This document shows positions 1 through 11,523 of a stretch of DNA of 64,000 nucleotides, piece after piece (the stretch's first letter is position 1; every line of letters starts with the position of its first letter). A model generated the notes under the pieces. That model saw only the letters and a list, made by a program, of their open reading frames with translations, was not told the DNA's origin and searched no databases. Source of the stretch: Xanthoparmelia taractica (taxonomy: Eukaryota > Ascomycota > Lecanoromycetes > Lecanorales > Parmeliaceae); assembly GCA_033085395.1 (NCBI GenBank), contig JANQBS010000112.1, positions 1 to 64,000 on the forward strand, in the 5' to 3' direction. The position numbers and the translations under genes were made by a program.

Positions 1-1023
1 TAGTAATATAAAAGAGAAGATTAATATTCTATTTATTATTCTAGCTATAACTTAAATTTCTAATCTTAATTAAGTATTTTTTACTTATCTTAAAAATCTA
101 TTAATTCTTAATTAGTAAAAAAGCTTAGAGTCTTAGATCTTAATAATAATATATGTAACTAAAGATATCTTAGTCGTATCTAATAAAGCTATAGCTTATA
201 AGCGATATTTCTTATAGACTAAGCGACTATATAATAATTAAAAAAGCTATTCGCCTTTAATTTTTCGAGTCTTAATAATAATTTCTTATATAAAATATTA
301 ATAGAATAGCTACGAATAAAATACATTAAACTTAGAGAGAGATCTTAATATATTACTTAAAGCTAGATAGATTAATTAAAAAATTCGAAATTATTAGATA
401 AGGGAGATTTCTAATGTTAATTATATTAATAATAATAATAAAGTGCTTTCTAGATTAACTTAAATAAGAAATTAATTCTTTTTTATTAAAATTCTATTTA
501 TTAACTATTTTTTAATTAAGAGAAGAGAAGCGAACGTAAAGTAATAGAAAATTAATCTCTATAGATTAAAGAATTACGAAAAGAGTAAGAGAGACAATTT
601 AAAATCGTTTTATAAATAATTAAAAAAGAGATCGACTTAACGATCTTATACAAATTGCAATTCAAGAAAATAATATATTATAGTTATTATTCTAGTTATC
701 ACTTATTAAAATAACTATATTTACTTAGCGAGATTAAATCAAAAGAAAGTTTATCTTAATATCACTTATTAAGTATCGAAGTTTAATAATTACTTAAGCT
801 AATTTCGCCCTAACTTATATACTAACCTGGAATTTTCTTATCTTATCCGCCACCTAATATAAGAAATAATCTACATTATAAAATATTTCTACATATATCA
901 GAAATTTCTCAAATCATTTCATAATATTAGTAATTTCTTATCTTATATCTTTATAAGTAATCTAATATAACCCCCTTATAATATTCTCCCATGATACGAT
1001 ATAATACGATATAATATAGGATA

Positions 1024-1119
1024 TTCCACCAAATATACCAGACCTTTCCGGCTCGTAGATATGATATTTGAAAAACTAATCCCATATCATTAAATATATC
1101 ACACCTTTCCAACCCGTAG
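1024..1119 (+). repeat. Degenerate copies of the MITE end segment
   Basis: Two partial copies (about 1024-1058 and 1059-1119) of the last 60 bp of the MITE at 1679-1738 lie head to tail. Both end in a variant of CACCTTTCCGACCCGTAG. The second copy carries C-to-T-type changes. A matching left end was not found, so these are solo or truncated ends, or the subterminal segment exists as a short tandem repeat. Confidence 0.6.
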
Positions 1120-1462
1120 TAAAGATATATAAACTTAATACTAATAGAAAATACTATATCTTTAATTACTTTAAATCTTTATTAAAATATCTTTAACCTC
1201 GAATATACTTAGTAGATTATTAATATTATCTTTCTAAATAATAGTTATCTTATCTAAAGAAGAATAATTATAGGTTCGTAAATCGTAACTACGAGGATTT
1301 TCGTGAAGTAGCTTATAGCTCTATAGATTATCGTTATTTATTAGTCTTTTACTTATAAATTTTAAAGTATTAATATAAGAATTTTTTTATTTTTAGATAT
1401 TCAATAATTTTACGATAAAGAATCTTATTAATTCTCTTATAAAAGTCGTGTCTAGACGTATT

Positions 1463-1737
1463 TACGGGTCGGAAAGGTGTGGTATCTGTTGAACATAGTC
1501 GTTTTTAACTTTTTTCAACTTTTTTTAAAAAATTATATCTTTTTAATCTATTTATAGAATTTTATAATTACATAACCTTTCGCTTAAGCTTTTTACGTAT
1601 TTTTAGAATATAAAAAAATATTACGTAATATATTTATTAAAAACCCAATGAAAGTATGGGATATCCCATACCTTTCGATATGGTATTCGAAAAACTAGTC
1701 CCATACCATCAAATATACCACACCTTTCCGACCCGTA
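1463..1737. mobile_element. hAT-type MITE, 275 bp
   Basis: The element begins TACGGGTCGGAAAGG and ends with its inverse complement; the terminal inverted repeats match over 23 bp (1463-1485 and 1715-1737). It is flanked by a perfect 8-bp direct duplication, GACGTATT, at 1455-1462 and 1738-1745. Eight-bp target duplications are the hallmark of the hAT superfamily. The interior is A+T-rich and non-coding, so this is a non-autonomous miniature element. Its ends are much less RIP-mutated than the surrounding block, which suggests it inserted after the block was degraded. Confidence 0.75.
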
Positions 1738-3195
1738 GACGTATTAATATTAAGAGATTATAGAAAGAAAGTTACATTAATATATAGTCTATTCTTAAGC
1801 GCTATTTGTAATATAGATTTAATTAAATATCGTTTTTTACTCTTAGAAGACACGAGAACAAGTATATAGATAGTAATTACTTTCTAAACTTTATACGTAT
1901 ATAAAGCGATAAAATAATTTATAGTGATCTACTATAAGATTATAGAAATCGCGTTATTATACTAAACGCTAAAGCGGCGAATTTCTTTATAATCGTTAAT
2001 AAGAGTTATTATTTCTAATTTTAAAGAGTAAAGAATTTTATTAATAGTATTCTTATTCGAATTAATAGATTTATTTATATTCGTTTTAGCGCTCTTATAA
2101 TCTTTATTTATATTATTCTTATCTTCTTCGAGTATTATTTTAAATATATCAACTTCGATTTTTTTACTATTATAATATTACTACAATATCTTATTCTAAA
2201 ATAATATCGTATCGTAACGATCGTAAATATAATCTATAAGACTCAAATTATATCGCTTTAATTCTTCTATATAGAAATATCGAGCGATAAAATTTTTAAA
2301 TCTTAATAAAGATTAAGAAGAATTTAAATAAGAACTAAAAGAAAATAAGTTATTAAAGAAATTTATATTATAGAAAAAGTTATCTAAAAGATCTTGTAAT
2401 AGAGAATATTCTAAAGAATTTAAATTAAGTAGAGCTTTCTTAGTAATCTTATTCTAACGTCTTTAATAAGTATATAAAATAATATTTAACTCGTCTTATA
2501 AGATTATAAAGCTAATTTAAAAGAATATTATTTCGTTTAAAAAGACTTTAATATTAACTTAAGAAGAGTATATAAAGAAACTCGATAATTATAAGTTCGT
2601 TTAAATCTTTTTTAAAGATCTCTTAATAAATCTAGAAGTAGAAATAGCTATTCGTTTATCTCTATTATCGACGAAGATTAATTCGCGTAAAGAGTCTCTA
2701 GAAGCGTTAGTTCGAGTCTTATTAAGAAACTAAAAGATAATTATAATATTTAAATTAATATATAATATAGAAGCGAGAGATATAGAGAGTAAATATATTT
2801 ATAGTAGTATAGTTAAGAAAGGATAATTAAATTAATATATAATAGACGAGTTGTTATTTTGCTAAGACTTCTATTAAGAGAACGTATTCTAATAATTAGA
2901 ATTTTAATCGAATCGCGTTGAATTAATATAAGATTAAATTTAATTATTTTTACATCGTTAAAAAGCGTATATTAAGATCTATAATCTAAAAAATTTATAG
3001 AATACGATATATTAAGAAAGTCGAGTATTTAATATTATAAGTTAGAAGTGTTATATTTTAATAGAGGGTCTTCGGGAGAACTAAAAAACTTACTCGAACT
3101 TAGTCACGCACCTTTTCTAAAAGCGTAGAAGGATCGAATTTTGATTGGCTACACATACAAATTTAAGATTTCTTAGCTCAGCCCTATCTTATTCT

Positions 3196-3208
3196 TTTAT
3201 ATATACTA
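3196..3208 (+). promoter_or_regulatory. TATA-like element upstream of the 3313 gene
   Basis: A TTTTATATATAC stretch lies about 110 bp upstream of the ATG at 3313, in the A+T-rich strip between the RIP block and the gene. It is a plausible core promoter, but A+T-rich flanks make chance matches likely. Confidence 0.3.
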
Positions 3209-3312
3209 ATACATTCTCAATCCCACGATATAGTACTACCATATACGTCGTACTTCTCAACAACCATACAGTCTTATCGTTAGTACTTCTCTTCTGAGGG
3301 TTATTGATCGAT

Positions 3313-4064
3313 ATGCCAAAATTATTCCCACCTGGCCTTCTAGAGAATCCAGAGGCCCAGGCATTCTGCTTACCAAAGCAAATCACGGATATCGATTCTT
3401 TAAGGCACCATCTACGAGAATCTATATGCTTAGGCATTGATACGGAAGGCTGTGAAGGGATTAAAGAAGGAATAACGTCCATAGGTGTTGCTATTTTACC
3501 GCCGATGGATTACACAGCTCGGACATTCCGTCATCTTCCCTTCGAAACTCAAGAGCTTGTGGATCATTGTGGAATCGAGTCTTATTGTTTCTACGTGGGA
3601 GGTCGAAATCGACGAAAACCACACCCTTTATTCCCTTTTGGCTTCAGTTCTACAACCCCGCGCCCAGGTGAAGAGATCAAAGCCATCGTGGACAAGGTCA
3701 AACAGCATTATACTGGGAAGGATATTGTGCTTGTTGGTTGGCACCCTCATCCCCGAGATTTTCCAGCCATTCAGACCCTCATTCCAAGCCTCTTTCAGGA
3801 GGTCGTTGGATGGGCAGATGTCATCGACATAATGCAACAAATTTGCATCTCTAAACAGGAAGACTTGCTCAAGTCATGGCCATCCCTGACCGACGTCATG
3901 CTCTGCGTTGGCTTCAGCCAGGACTGTCTTCCACAGCAACGCTTCGCCCATGGCGCTGGCACCGACGCCATTCACACCGTCCTTGTTCTGGCCCGACTGC
4001 TCACATACAATTCTGGTGATCTTCCTATAGAGCTTTGGCGGCAGCGACCACTCAAGCAGTGGCG

Positions 4065-4125
<61 letters not shown>

Positions 4126-4164
4126 AGCACACAGAGCCTGACTAGTACCGAGAAAAATCTGTAG
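3313..4164 (+). CDS. Gfd2/YDR514C-like RNase H-fold protein with poly-Q tail
   Basis: Single-exon gene of 283 residues from the ATG at 3313; the frame is open slightly upstream, but only through a TTG. Around residues 41-57 there is a first exonuclease-type motif (GIDTEG) followed by SIGVAIL. A later HGAGTDAIHTVLVLARLL segment corresponds to the last motif of the DEDD nuclease fold. This order matches the fungal Gfd2/YDR514C C-terminal domain family, ribonuclease H-like proteins whose nuclease activity is mostly unproven. A run of 20 glutamines (4066-4125) follows the fold, and the protein ends about 13 residues later. The gene starts about 200 bp from the RIP block, at the edge of a repeat compartment. 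The family call is good; enzymatic activity is inference. Confidence 0.75.
4066..4125 (+). repeat. (CAGCAA)n coding microsatellite (poly-Q)
   Basis: Twenty glutamine codons, almost all alternating CAG and CAA, form a hexanucleotide repeat inside the 3313 gene. Such tracts commonly vary in length between strains. Confidence 0.9.
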
Positions 4165-6994
4165 AATATAGGCCTTCAAGTAAGCTGAAGGCAAAGCCGC
4201 ATGCAGAATGCCTGAGTATACTACGTATGAACGGCGACGATTCCTTTCCTCTGTTATGGAAGAAGACATCTTACAGCTGTACCAAATCAAGGATTGCCCG
4301 AACGAATCCAAAAATGTAACCGTAGTCCATAAGACGATACAAGTCGAATAAGCATGGCAGCATTGACATTGAATGGAAGCTTGGAGCCTGGGCGTATGCG
4401 TACCAAACTCTAGAAATTGATGACAAGGGGAGTATTTGAGAGATATGGTGACAAATGTGTTGAAGCTTGAAGGAAGCAAATGACGATATTGAAGGTAGTT
4501 GGTGGCCAAGATGCGGAGCAAGGATCTTTCCTGGAACAATTTGGATTACAAGGAATTAAGAGATAGAAAGACAGAGGGGAAGCGGAGCTCAAGCAATTTG
4601 ACTCAAGAATCACATCCTAGCTACTCTATCTGCGAAAATTAACCCGCCCATAGTGACGAGCCTGTTGAGATACTAGTTTACTACTGTAGGATCGCAACAT
4701 AGAAAGGGCAAAGCGAGGCACTAAAATTTTCAATATCGTCTTGATGTTTTTGAGTATATATATCTCATTATTACAGATTAACGTAATAAATGTGCGTCTG
4801 GTGTAAGTGGTAGCACATATGGCGGTTCACAGCAGATACCTTAGATACCTTTTCAAATGAATGAACAGCACACACGACACTACTGGCGAACACCAAATAG
4901 AAGCGAAAGGGGCTTGAATATGATGGCAACGAGAGCGTCCATGGAGCGTTACTGTATGCGCTGCAGAGTGCCATTGAGCAGGCTGAACTGCAGAAAGAGG
5001 CTGCTGGTGCGCAAAAGAGAGGGCGACAGATGGGCTGTATATTTCGTTGGGCGACACCCAAAAACTGTAGACCCACCGAGGCGGCGAAAGACAGATCACA
5101 TAAACCCAAAGGCTGACAGGCCATCCGCTGCAATCCAAGCACTCCTCGCATATCCCAGGGATTCGTCTCGGGGCACCATCCGGCCACCGGAGCCTCGTAT
5201 CCAGTCATCTGCTGTAGCAGGATCTCCAATGCGTCCCTTGCAAATTTCCACATCGTGTAGAAGCCATTAACTACTACGGCCAGGGCCTGCAAGCCGAGAC
5301 TGCCATGACATACCGGCTGCACGGCGTCTTCCACGATGCGCGGCGAAGAGCGAGATCCGTGCCTCAAGGACTCGTTGGCGCAGTCCTGGATCTTTTCTTT
5401 TTTGTGTGTTTGTTAGTTAGTTAGTTAGTTTTTTTGTTTGTTTGCGAAACCGCTCGCCTCTCATTCTCCCGAATCTCTTGTCCTCTTGACCTTGTCCACC
5501 GTCACGAACGTCGGCGAATGTCCCTCGAGACACTTGAAAGCACCGTCACCGCCCGGATCTTCACCTTCCTGAGTCTTCCAATATTCCGTGTTGAAGCAGC
5601 TGGAACGATCAGGTTCACGAGCAACAGGCTGCCGATGCAATTAGCGCTCTCGATGAGTGTTCAGCAAAACGGCTCATGAGAAGCGACATATCTCAAGGCA
5701 CCCAGTCTCCGATTCATGCACGGCTGGGCAATTATTTCCGTCCTCGCAATCGAGGCCTCCGAAGGCTGGCAATGGCCGCTGCCTGGAAACCCAGCTAACC
5801 GGCACTCGAATCGAGATGCTTAATCGCCGCCCTCCAGATCCATTGCGGGATTCCTCCATTGGTGTTACGAGGCAGTACATGTCTGAGCGCGCTCGCCAGT
5901 GCCCCTCCTGCATTCAAAATGACTGATGCCTAGAACTGCACCAAGTTGAATCTAACGATGCTGCTGGATCGCTATCTCCACCCAGGAAGCATCGCCGGAG
6001 CGTTAGCCTTCCACCGAGGGCGCAGCAATGGTCGCTCTGCCATGGCGTGAGGCGCACTTATCCCTTTCATCCTTTTGTTCACCGAAGCCTTGGGCTGAGT
6101 CCATCTCGATATGGCCCTCGTCGTCGCTGTGGCAATGATGCATAGCCTATGGATATAAGCCGGCATGGCGGTCGCACCGCTGTTTCCTAAGGATAGGGGA
6201 AGGGCCGAACTAGAAAACACGAGGAACACTGAGGAAGGGGTGAGGCCGCGGAAGGTCGCGTGGTTCGAGGATAGAAGGGAGGGGGCTTGCGCAAGGTGAG
6301 CGAACGGGCAGAGAGTGAGCGTAGGCTGGCACCAAATATCGTCGCAGCCTCTGGCGTCTTCTCTGTGAGGATCGAGATACGGGTAAAGAGTGAGCAGGAC
6401 GAGCTATAAAACAAAGACGGACGGCGATGGACGAGGAGGAGTGCTGAAGGTGCTGAGGAGTGCAGAATAGTGTAGGAAAAGGGAACGTGATAGAGCGACG
6501 TTAGTATTAGATATATTTGACCTCGTTGCCGCTTTTTCTCAAGCTGTCGCCTTGTAAACCTGCGCCTGGATGTCCTCGCCACGCAGGAGTTTCGGCGGAC
6601 TTGCGAATCGATCAACAAGCACAGCCGTCAGGCAGCAGCCCCCCCACGCTGCACGGGGCGCCAGCGCCCAGGCAGCACCCAGGCAGCACCCAGGCAGCAC
6701 CCAGGATCACCCCAGCTCGCGCGACCCTCACCCGCGACGCGCGAGCGTAAAGCGGCGCTCACCCCAGTCCGAAGGGGGGTGAGGCCGGGGCAGATAGGTG
6801 TCTTCTTGGGTTTTGAGTACTGTTCAGCTTTTTCTAATGGCTTCAACATTACCTAAACAGCAATTGAGAAGTTATTCGGACTTTCTACGAATCAAATGAT
6901 TCGCTATTGGGCAAGCTGACAACACTACCCGCCTCTTCTACTACCACAGTCAACCCGCCGCCTTGAGCTTTTCTTCAACAGCAGACTATCCGAC
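4165..6994. other. Intergenic, no supportable gene
   Basis: Several open frames of 80-200 codons occur on both strands (for example minus 4771-5367). None shows a domain, splice-supported extension or coding-like composition that I can defend. The interval holds a (GTTA)n run near 5411-5430 and an 11-bp repeat at 6670-6705. A degraded gene around 4.8-5.9 kb cannot be excluded. The last few hundred bases should contain the promoter of the Sel1 gene. Confidence 0.4.
6670..6705. repeat. 11-bp tandem repeat, about 3.3 units
   Basis: The unit AGGCAGCACCC is repeated three times without change, followed by a partial copy, in a G+C-rich stretch 290 bp upstream of the Sel1 gene start. Confidence 0.8.
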
Positions 6995-8811
6995 ATGACT
7001 CTCAAAGATATCCTCAAGAAGAAAGAAAAGATAAAGGAAGATGTCACGCATAGCGTGGTGTCTCCACCGGAGCCCGACCCTATTGCTGAGGGATTTACCT
7101 TCCTCAGATCAGATACAAACACTGAAGAGCTGATCAAGCCTCCAAGCTTTAAGAGCGAGGCTGCGGGGCCTACGCCTCACAGAACCCAGCATCGTTTCTC
7201 CAGCCACCTCTCCCGTTTGCGAAGCTCTTCCGATGCATCTACACACTCGGCGCAGTCCAGGACTTCACCCAAGAGCGAGAAAAGGTTGTCCCAAAGGCTA
7301 CATCTAAATAGATCGCGTACTCCGAGTTCGAGCTCTGTCCATGTGCCCATGGACTTGCCAGAAATACAAGATCTCGCCGTTCAGGGCGAAGACAAGGAAG
7401 CCCAATGGGAAGAAAGAGCGACAATGCTCGCAAAGGGAAATTCAAACCACAGGCCTGTGCCTCCAGAAACTGGGCAACCGTCAGGGGTCACCTCTGAACA
7501 CGGATATCCACAGGAATTACTGTCAGAGCCAGAGCAAGGTCTCAGCGTTCGCGCAGGAGTGACCCGCAGCGTCAGTTCCGCCAAGGCCGATGAAAACATC
7601 CAAGAAGCCATCCGTCTCCATGAATCAGGAGATCTAATCAACTCAACAGCCATGTTTGGACGACTGGCGGATAGTAATGCTATGGCTCAAATCATGTTCG
7701 GTCTTGCTCTGCGCCATGGATGGGGGGTCCCTGCCAACCCCCCGCTCGCTATACAGTACTTGTCCGCAGCAGCATCCTCTTCTGCGTCCGTCGAGTCCGC
7801 TGCTCTCCATTCCGGTATGAAGAAGGGAGGAGCTGCGAAGGGAGAGTTGGTGCTGGCAATTTACGAGCTTGCGAATAGCTTCAGGCATGGGTGGGGCGTA
7901 CAGAAGGACATGGTTGCCGCGAGGAAGTATTACGAGACGGCCGCGAACCTTGGGGATACGGATGCGATGAATGAGGTCGCACGGTGCTACGAAAGCGGAC
8001 AAGGCGGCCCAAAGGACAGGGTGAATCCAGACTTTCTTTTCACACCACAGATAAGGAGACTTGAAAAATCAAGAATATGGGGAAACCATTTCGATTTTCC
8101 CTTAGACCGCTAAGGCAATTTCTTTCTCACTACATCACTGCTGTCTGGTGGCTTGCCAGACTGGCTGTGGCGAAAGCGGTTGCGATCCCCCACCATCCCG
8201 GAAACCAGAGTTGCGTCAATTAGGCCTTCATTGTTGCCCTATCTTCCATGCTCGTCTTCCACCTCAAATATATCACATCACATCACATCACATCACATCA
8301 GGCATCAGCGCATCCTGCTAATCCTCACCCAGTATACAGCAGCGCAATACTACCGTCTTGCCGAACAGAATGGATCCAAAACCCTTGGAAACAGTTGGTA
8401 AGCCGTCCCTTACTATGCATCCCAATACCCTCTTCGGTGTATTCCTTGTCGCACGGCGATTCACCTTATTTGGCATTTCCGTGTTGGTCGTGCGGACCCC
8501 ATTCGGGCTGTTGGGTGGCCTTGTTTCACCCACAAAATTTACATGTTGGACGATTGGTTCGGACACTCCAAGACTGTTTCTACCTAAACGCAACTTATTG
8601 CAGCGCGAAGCATCGGTCCGTCACCGCTTTCCAACCGAGCAATCCATCACGGACAATGTGGAAATCGAAAGGACAAGGAACTCGCCGATGTCCGAATCAG
8701 TCTTGATAGGGACCAAAGTAGAGTTGTTGATCTCGGGTCTAGGCTAACGGTTTTGCTTTGGCCAGGATATGGAAAGACAAGTATAACCCAAAATCGAAGG
8801 GTACGAATTAG
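6995..8811 (+). CDS. Sel1-repeat protein, Nif1/Dsf2-like
   Basis: Model: exons 6995-8020, 8333-8397 and 8766-8811, giving 378 residues. The N-terminal 200 residues are serine-rich and probably disordered. From about residue 215 there are Sel1/TPR-like repeats: two carry the ...RHGWGV... turn, and the last contains AAQYYRLAEQNGSKTLGNSW. Sel1 repeats are helical protein-protein scaffolds; this architecture resembles fission yeast Nif1 (a mitotic regulator) and yeast Dsf2. The first exon alone runs into 30 non-homologous codons. Splicing at GTGAAT (8021) and GTAAGC (8398) restores the repeat and a typical C-terminus (W-I-W-K-D-K-Y, stop at 8811). The two introns are long (312 and 368 bp) compared with the roughly 50-bp introns nearby. 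Exact function is unproven. Confidence 0.8.
8269..8301. repeat. (CATCA)n microsatellite inside intron 1
   Basis: About six copies of a five-base unit lie near the 3' end of the first intron of the Sel1 gene, upstream of its acceptor at 8331-8332. Confidence 0.8.
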
Positions 8812-9617
8812 AAGCACACGTGTCACGTAAGAGGTTGGACTGATTCGCGATGTCCACCAGCGCTGGACGCAGGTATGGCTTTGGACATTGTCTGGGCCGG
8901 CGAGAGGTGCGTGGTGGGCGTTGGTGTATATAGGGAAAGCATAGGTATTTATGAGGGAGAAAATGAAAGACTTGGACGGGCCCAAAGCCTTGGGTATCTG
9001 TATCGCCGCGTGTAAAAGAGTTCGACTGTAGGGGAGAGTATGTAGATTTGCGTGAAGATACACCACTGGTTAAGCTCTCCTACGGAAGAATCAAAGGCTT
9101 TATATGCTCAAATGCTGTTTCATTTCCAGACGTAGTCATCAAGAACAGAACAGAAGTGCGCACACTGGGCATTCCCTTCGTAGCTCCATATCAAGCCACC
9201 AAATCAATGTTGCCTGGAGTGTAGACACCCCAAAAACTGCTGACATCGCTTGACCAGAAAGCAAAGAATTCATCAGACAATCCAACGCTCGCTGAAAGAA
9301 CAGCAAAAGCCCCGGCCGTGAGCCATGAGATCTGGTAGGAAGTAGGTATTGTTGACACGCTCGCTTAATCGCAAAAACTGAGTAGTTCATCAGTCCATTC
9401 TCATCGATTGCTACCCCTTGCGGAGTCTGTGGTTGCGTGCTGAACGCGATATAGGTCTTGCTCATGATCATCATCGTGAAGAACAAAGGGAAATTCGTAA
9501 TTCGTGGCTCGTATGCAGTTGTCGTGAAATGGACGACAGCCCAAGATCGCTCTTCCATCAGTCAGCTCTCGTCTCTTTTGCTTGTTGAAAGTTTGGTCAG
9601 GGGCCGCTTCGTGAGGG
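8812..9617. other. Intergenic between convergent genes
   Basis: This 806-bp interval lies between the ends of the Sel1 gene (plus) and the bZIP gene (minus). A 139-codon open frame on the minus strand (9139-9558) has no recognisable domain. I see no RNA gene or repeat. Confidence 0.5.
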
Positions 9618-11523
9618 CTAGCTCAGCGGTTCCCCATTCCGCCCTCTGCCCTCCGCGACCATTCTTGCAAAATCCTTGACCACCTTTGCAGGCACTTCAC
9701 TTCGCATGAGCGACCTGGTGTAAAACTCGGTGGCCGGTCCCTTCTTCTCTGCGCGTGCTGCAGCGAAAAGTTCTCCCAGATTCCTTCTGCCGGAGGGTGC
9801 ATTCAGCTCGGGCTCATCAGCAAACAGATCGTCAGACGTCATATGATTGTACTGGTCTGCGGAGAGAGAGAAGAGCTGCTCTCGTTCTTGCTGCTGGGTT
9901 GGGGCCGTGAGGTCATTGTGTAAAGTCGCCATGGGAGAAGAGTTTGGGTGGTTCGGAAAAGTTCCTGTTTGTGCCATACCTGGGTTGCTGGGGATCGGCC
10001 GCGTAGTATGACAAGGCTCGAGGCCGGCATCTCTGTAAATGTTCTTCAAAATCGCCGAGGATGCCACTCGGACATCGTCTGGCACGCGCGGGATAACAGC
10101 AGTTGCTGACGACGTGTTCGACGCTACCCAGGCGCCACAGAGCAGAAGCATCAGTAAAAGTCCCGAAGCAGCGGCTGAATCTTCATTCCTCATCGGTGGC
10201 GGGGTCTCTTTCTTTGGTAGGACCACAACGGATGCTTCGGTTTTCGGCTCCGTTGTCATGATGGGGTTCTCGATGAAAGCGAAGTCGTCAAACGAACCAG
10301 TATCCATCGTAAGATGCTCGAATTCAGGAAAGCCGGCGGATATGCCAGCAGAGCTAGGTTGGGCGGAGATTGACATGCTCTCAAGCCGTTGGACTTCCTT
10401 GGCTAAGCAGTTATTTTTCTTGCGCAGCTCGGCTGTTTCAAGAGTGTGCTGTCGAACCAGCTCCTCTTTCTCCATTGCGAGTCCCTCGGAGAATTGATGC
10501 CATTGCTGGCGCTCATGTAGCCACCTTTGTTCCTGCAGCCGCATGTTCTGAACATCCTCCTCCAGCCTATCAATCATGGCGATGAATTGCTTTTTCTCTT
10601 CCTCTAATTTCTCCGTGTGATGCTTCTTGCGGCATCGGGAGTCGAGACTAAATTGGCGTCAGTTTGATTCTGTCAGGCTTAGCAATGTGAAGATCATCGT
10701 ACGCTGCTTGTCTGTTCCTTAGCAACCGCTTCTCCTGCTTAAGTGTTCTGATTTTCTCCTCATTGGTCGGATCGGCAGCGGCAATCAAAAGGTCGATAGT
10801 GTGAACGTTGTGACCGTCCGGTATATCGAAACGAGCGTTTTTCTTGCGGACACCGTCCCGCCTCAAGTGCGGTGCATTATGATTGAACGTCGGACTTTGG
10901 ACATGTCCACTCCCGGGTATCTTTTCCACCGCGTCTGAGGATGATGTGGACCATTGAGGAGAAGCCGCCGATGCCGCATCGTGGCGATAATCTGGAGCCG
11001 AGTGCCGCGGCGGTCCTCCGTAAAGGTTCTGGTGGGATGGTTGGGCGGCCTCATGGTTAAAGGGTTCTTCGGGCTTGACGTCGTCGAGATCAGCGTTGAA
11101 GGCCGTAAAAGCTGCAGCACTTGAGGTATCGGAGGCCGCATTGCCTTGGGAACTCCATGCTGCCATGTGACTGCCATAGCTTGGGTATTGAGAGATCCCG
11201 GATGGGAAGTGGCCAGCGATGTGCTCCGGGAATAAAGGGGCTTGATGGTTCAAGGACGCAGTAGGAGTCGCATCATTGTTGTAGGGAAAATCGGGCCAGG
11301 GTTGCTGTCGGGGAGAGAGCAGGGAAGCACTGCTGGCGAAAGATTGTCTCCGTGGAATGTTGTCCATTGTAGCAGTGTCGAAAGAAGAAGAATCGAGTAT
11401 GTGCTCGTCGAGAACCGAGTCGTCTTCTTGGTCGAGTTGTCCTTTCTGCCAGTAGTGCTGCATATGCAGGGGATTCGGAGGCTCATTTGAATAAAGCTGA
11501 CTGTTGGTAGCCAAGCCAGCCAT
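9618..11523 (-). CDS. bZIP transcription factor with membrane segment
   Basis: Model: complement(9618-10647, 10703-11523), 616 residues, one 55-bp intron (GT at 10702, AG at 10649-10648). Splicing creates the basic region RNRQAALDSRCRKK, with the N-x7-R signature of bZIP proteins, at about residues 267-285. A long amphipathic coiled coil follows. At about residues 435-452 the hydrophobic stretch GLLLMLLLCGAWVAS could be a membrane segment; it is preceded by the conserved acidic and VVLPKKE region. The start chosen is the Kozak-like ATG at 11523; the frame is open further upstream, but that stretch is low-complexity and UTR-like. Fungal relatives with this layout are annotated as bZIP factors. 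ER or nuclear-envelope tethering, as in CREB3/ATF6, is inference. Confidence 0.85.

Larger units (their letters stand above)
1..3105. repeat. RIP-degraded A+T-rich repeat block
   Basis: The block is extremely A+T-rich and contains no usable open frame. TA steps are everywhere while CA and TG steps are almost gone: I counted one TG and no CA in the first 300 bases, although CG dinucleotides remain common. This is what RIP (CpA to TpA on both strands) leaves in Pezizomycotina repeats. Composition returns to normal within about 50-100 bp near 3060-3150. The original element cannot be identified by eye; an LTR or LINE relic is possible. Short islands around 1020-1120 and 1463-1745 keep more G+C and look like later insertions. 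Confidence 0.85.

Noticed and set aside
4771..5367. 198-codon open frame on the minus strand, with overlapping open frames in other phases
   Set aside because: No recognisable domain, no splice continuation, and competing frames of similar length on both strands. It could be a relic, but I cannot support a gene.
8269..8301. CRISPR-like or satellite array at the CATCA repeat
   Set aside because: A simple five-base microsatellite inside an intron; no spacers, and CRISPR is not expected in a fungal nuclear sequence.
9139..9558. 139-codon minus-strand open frame between convergent genes
   Set aside because: Composition is not protein-like and no motif is visible; it lies in the expected 3' UTR zone of two genes.
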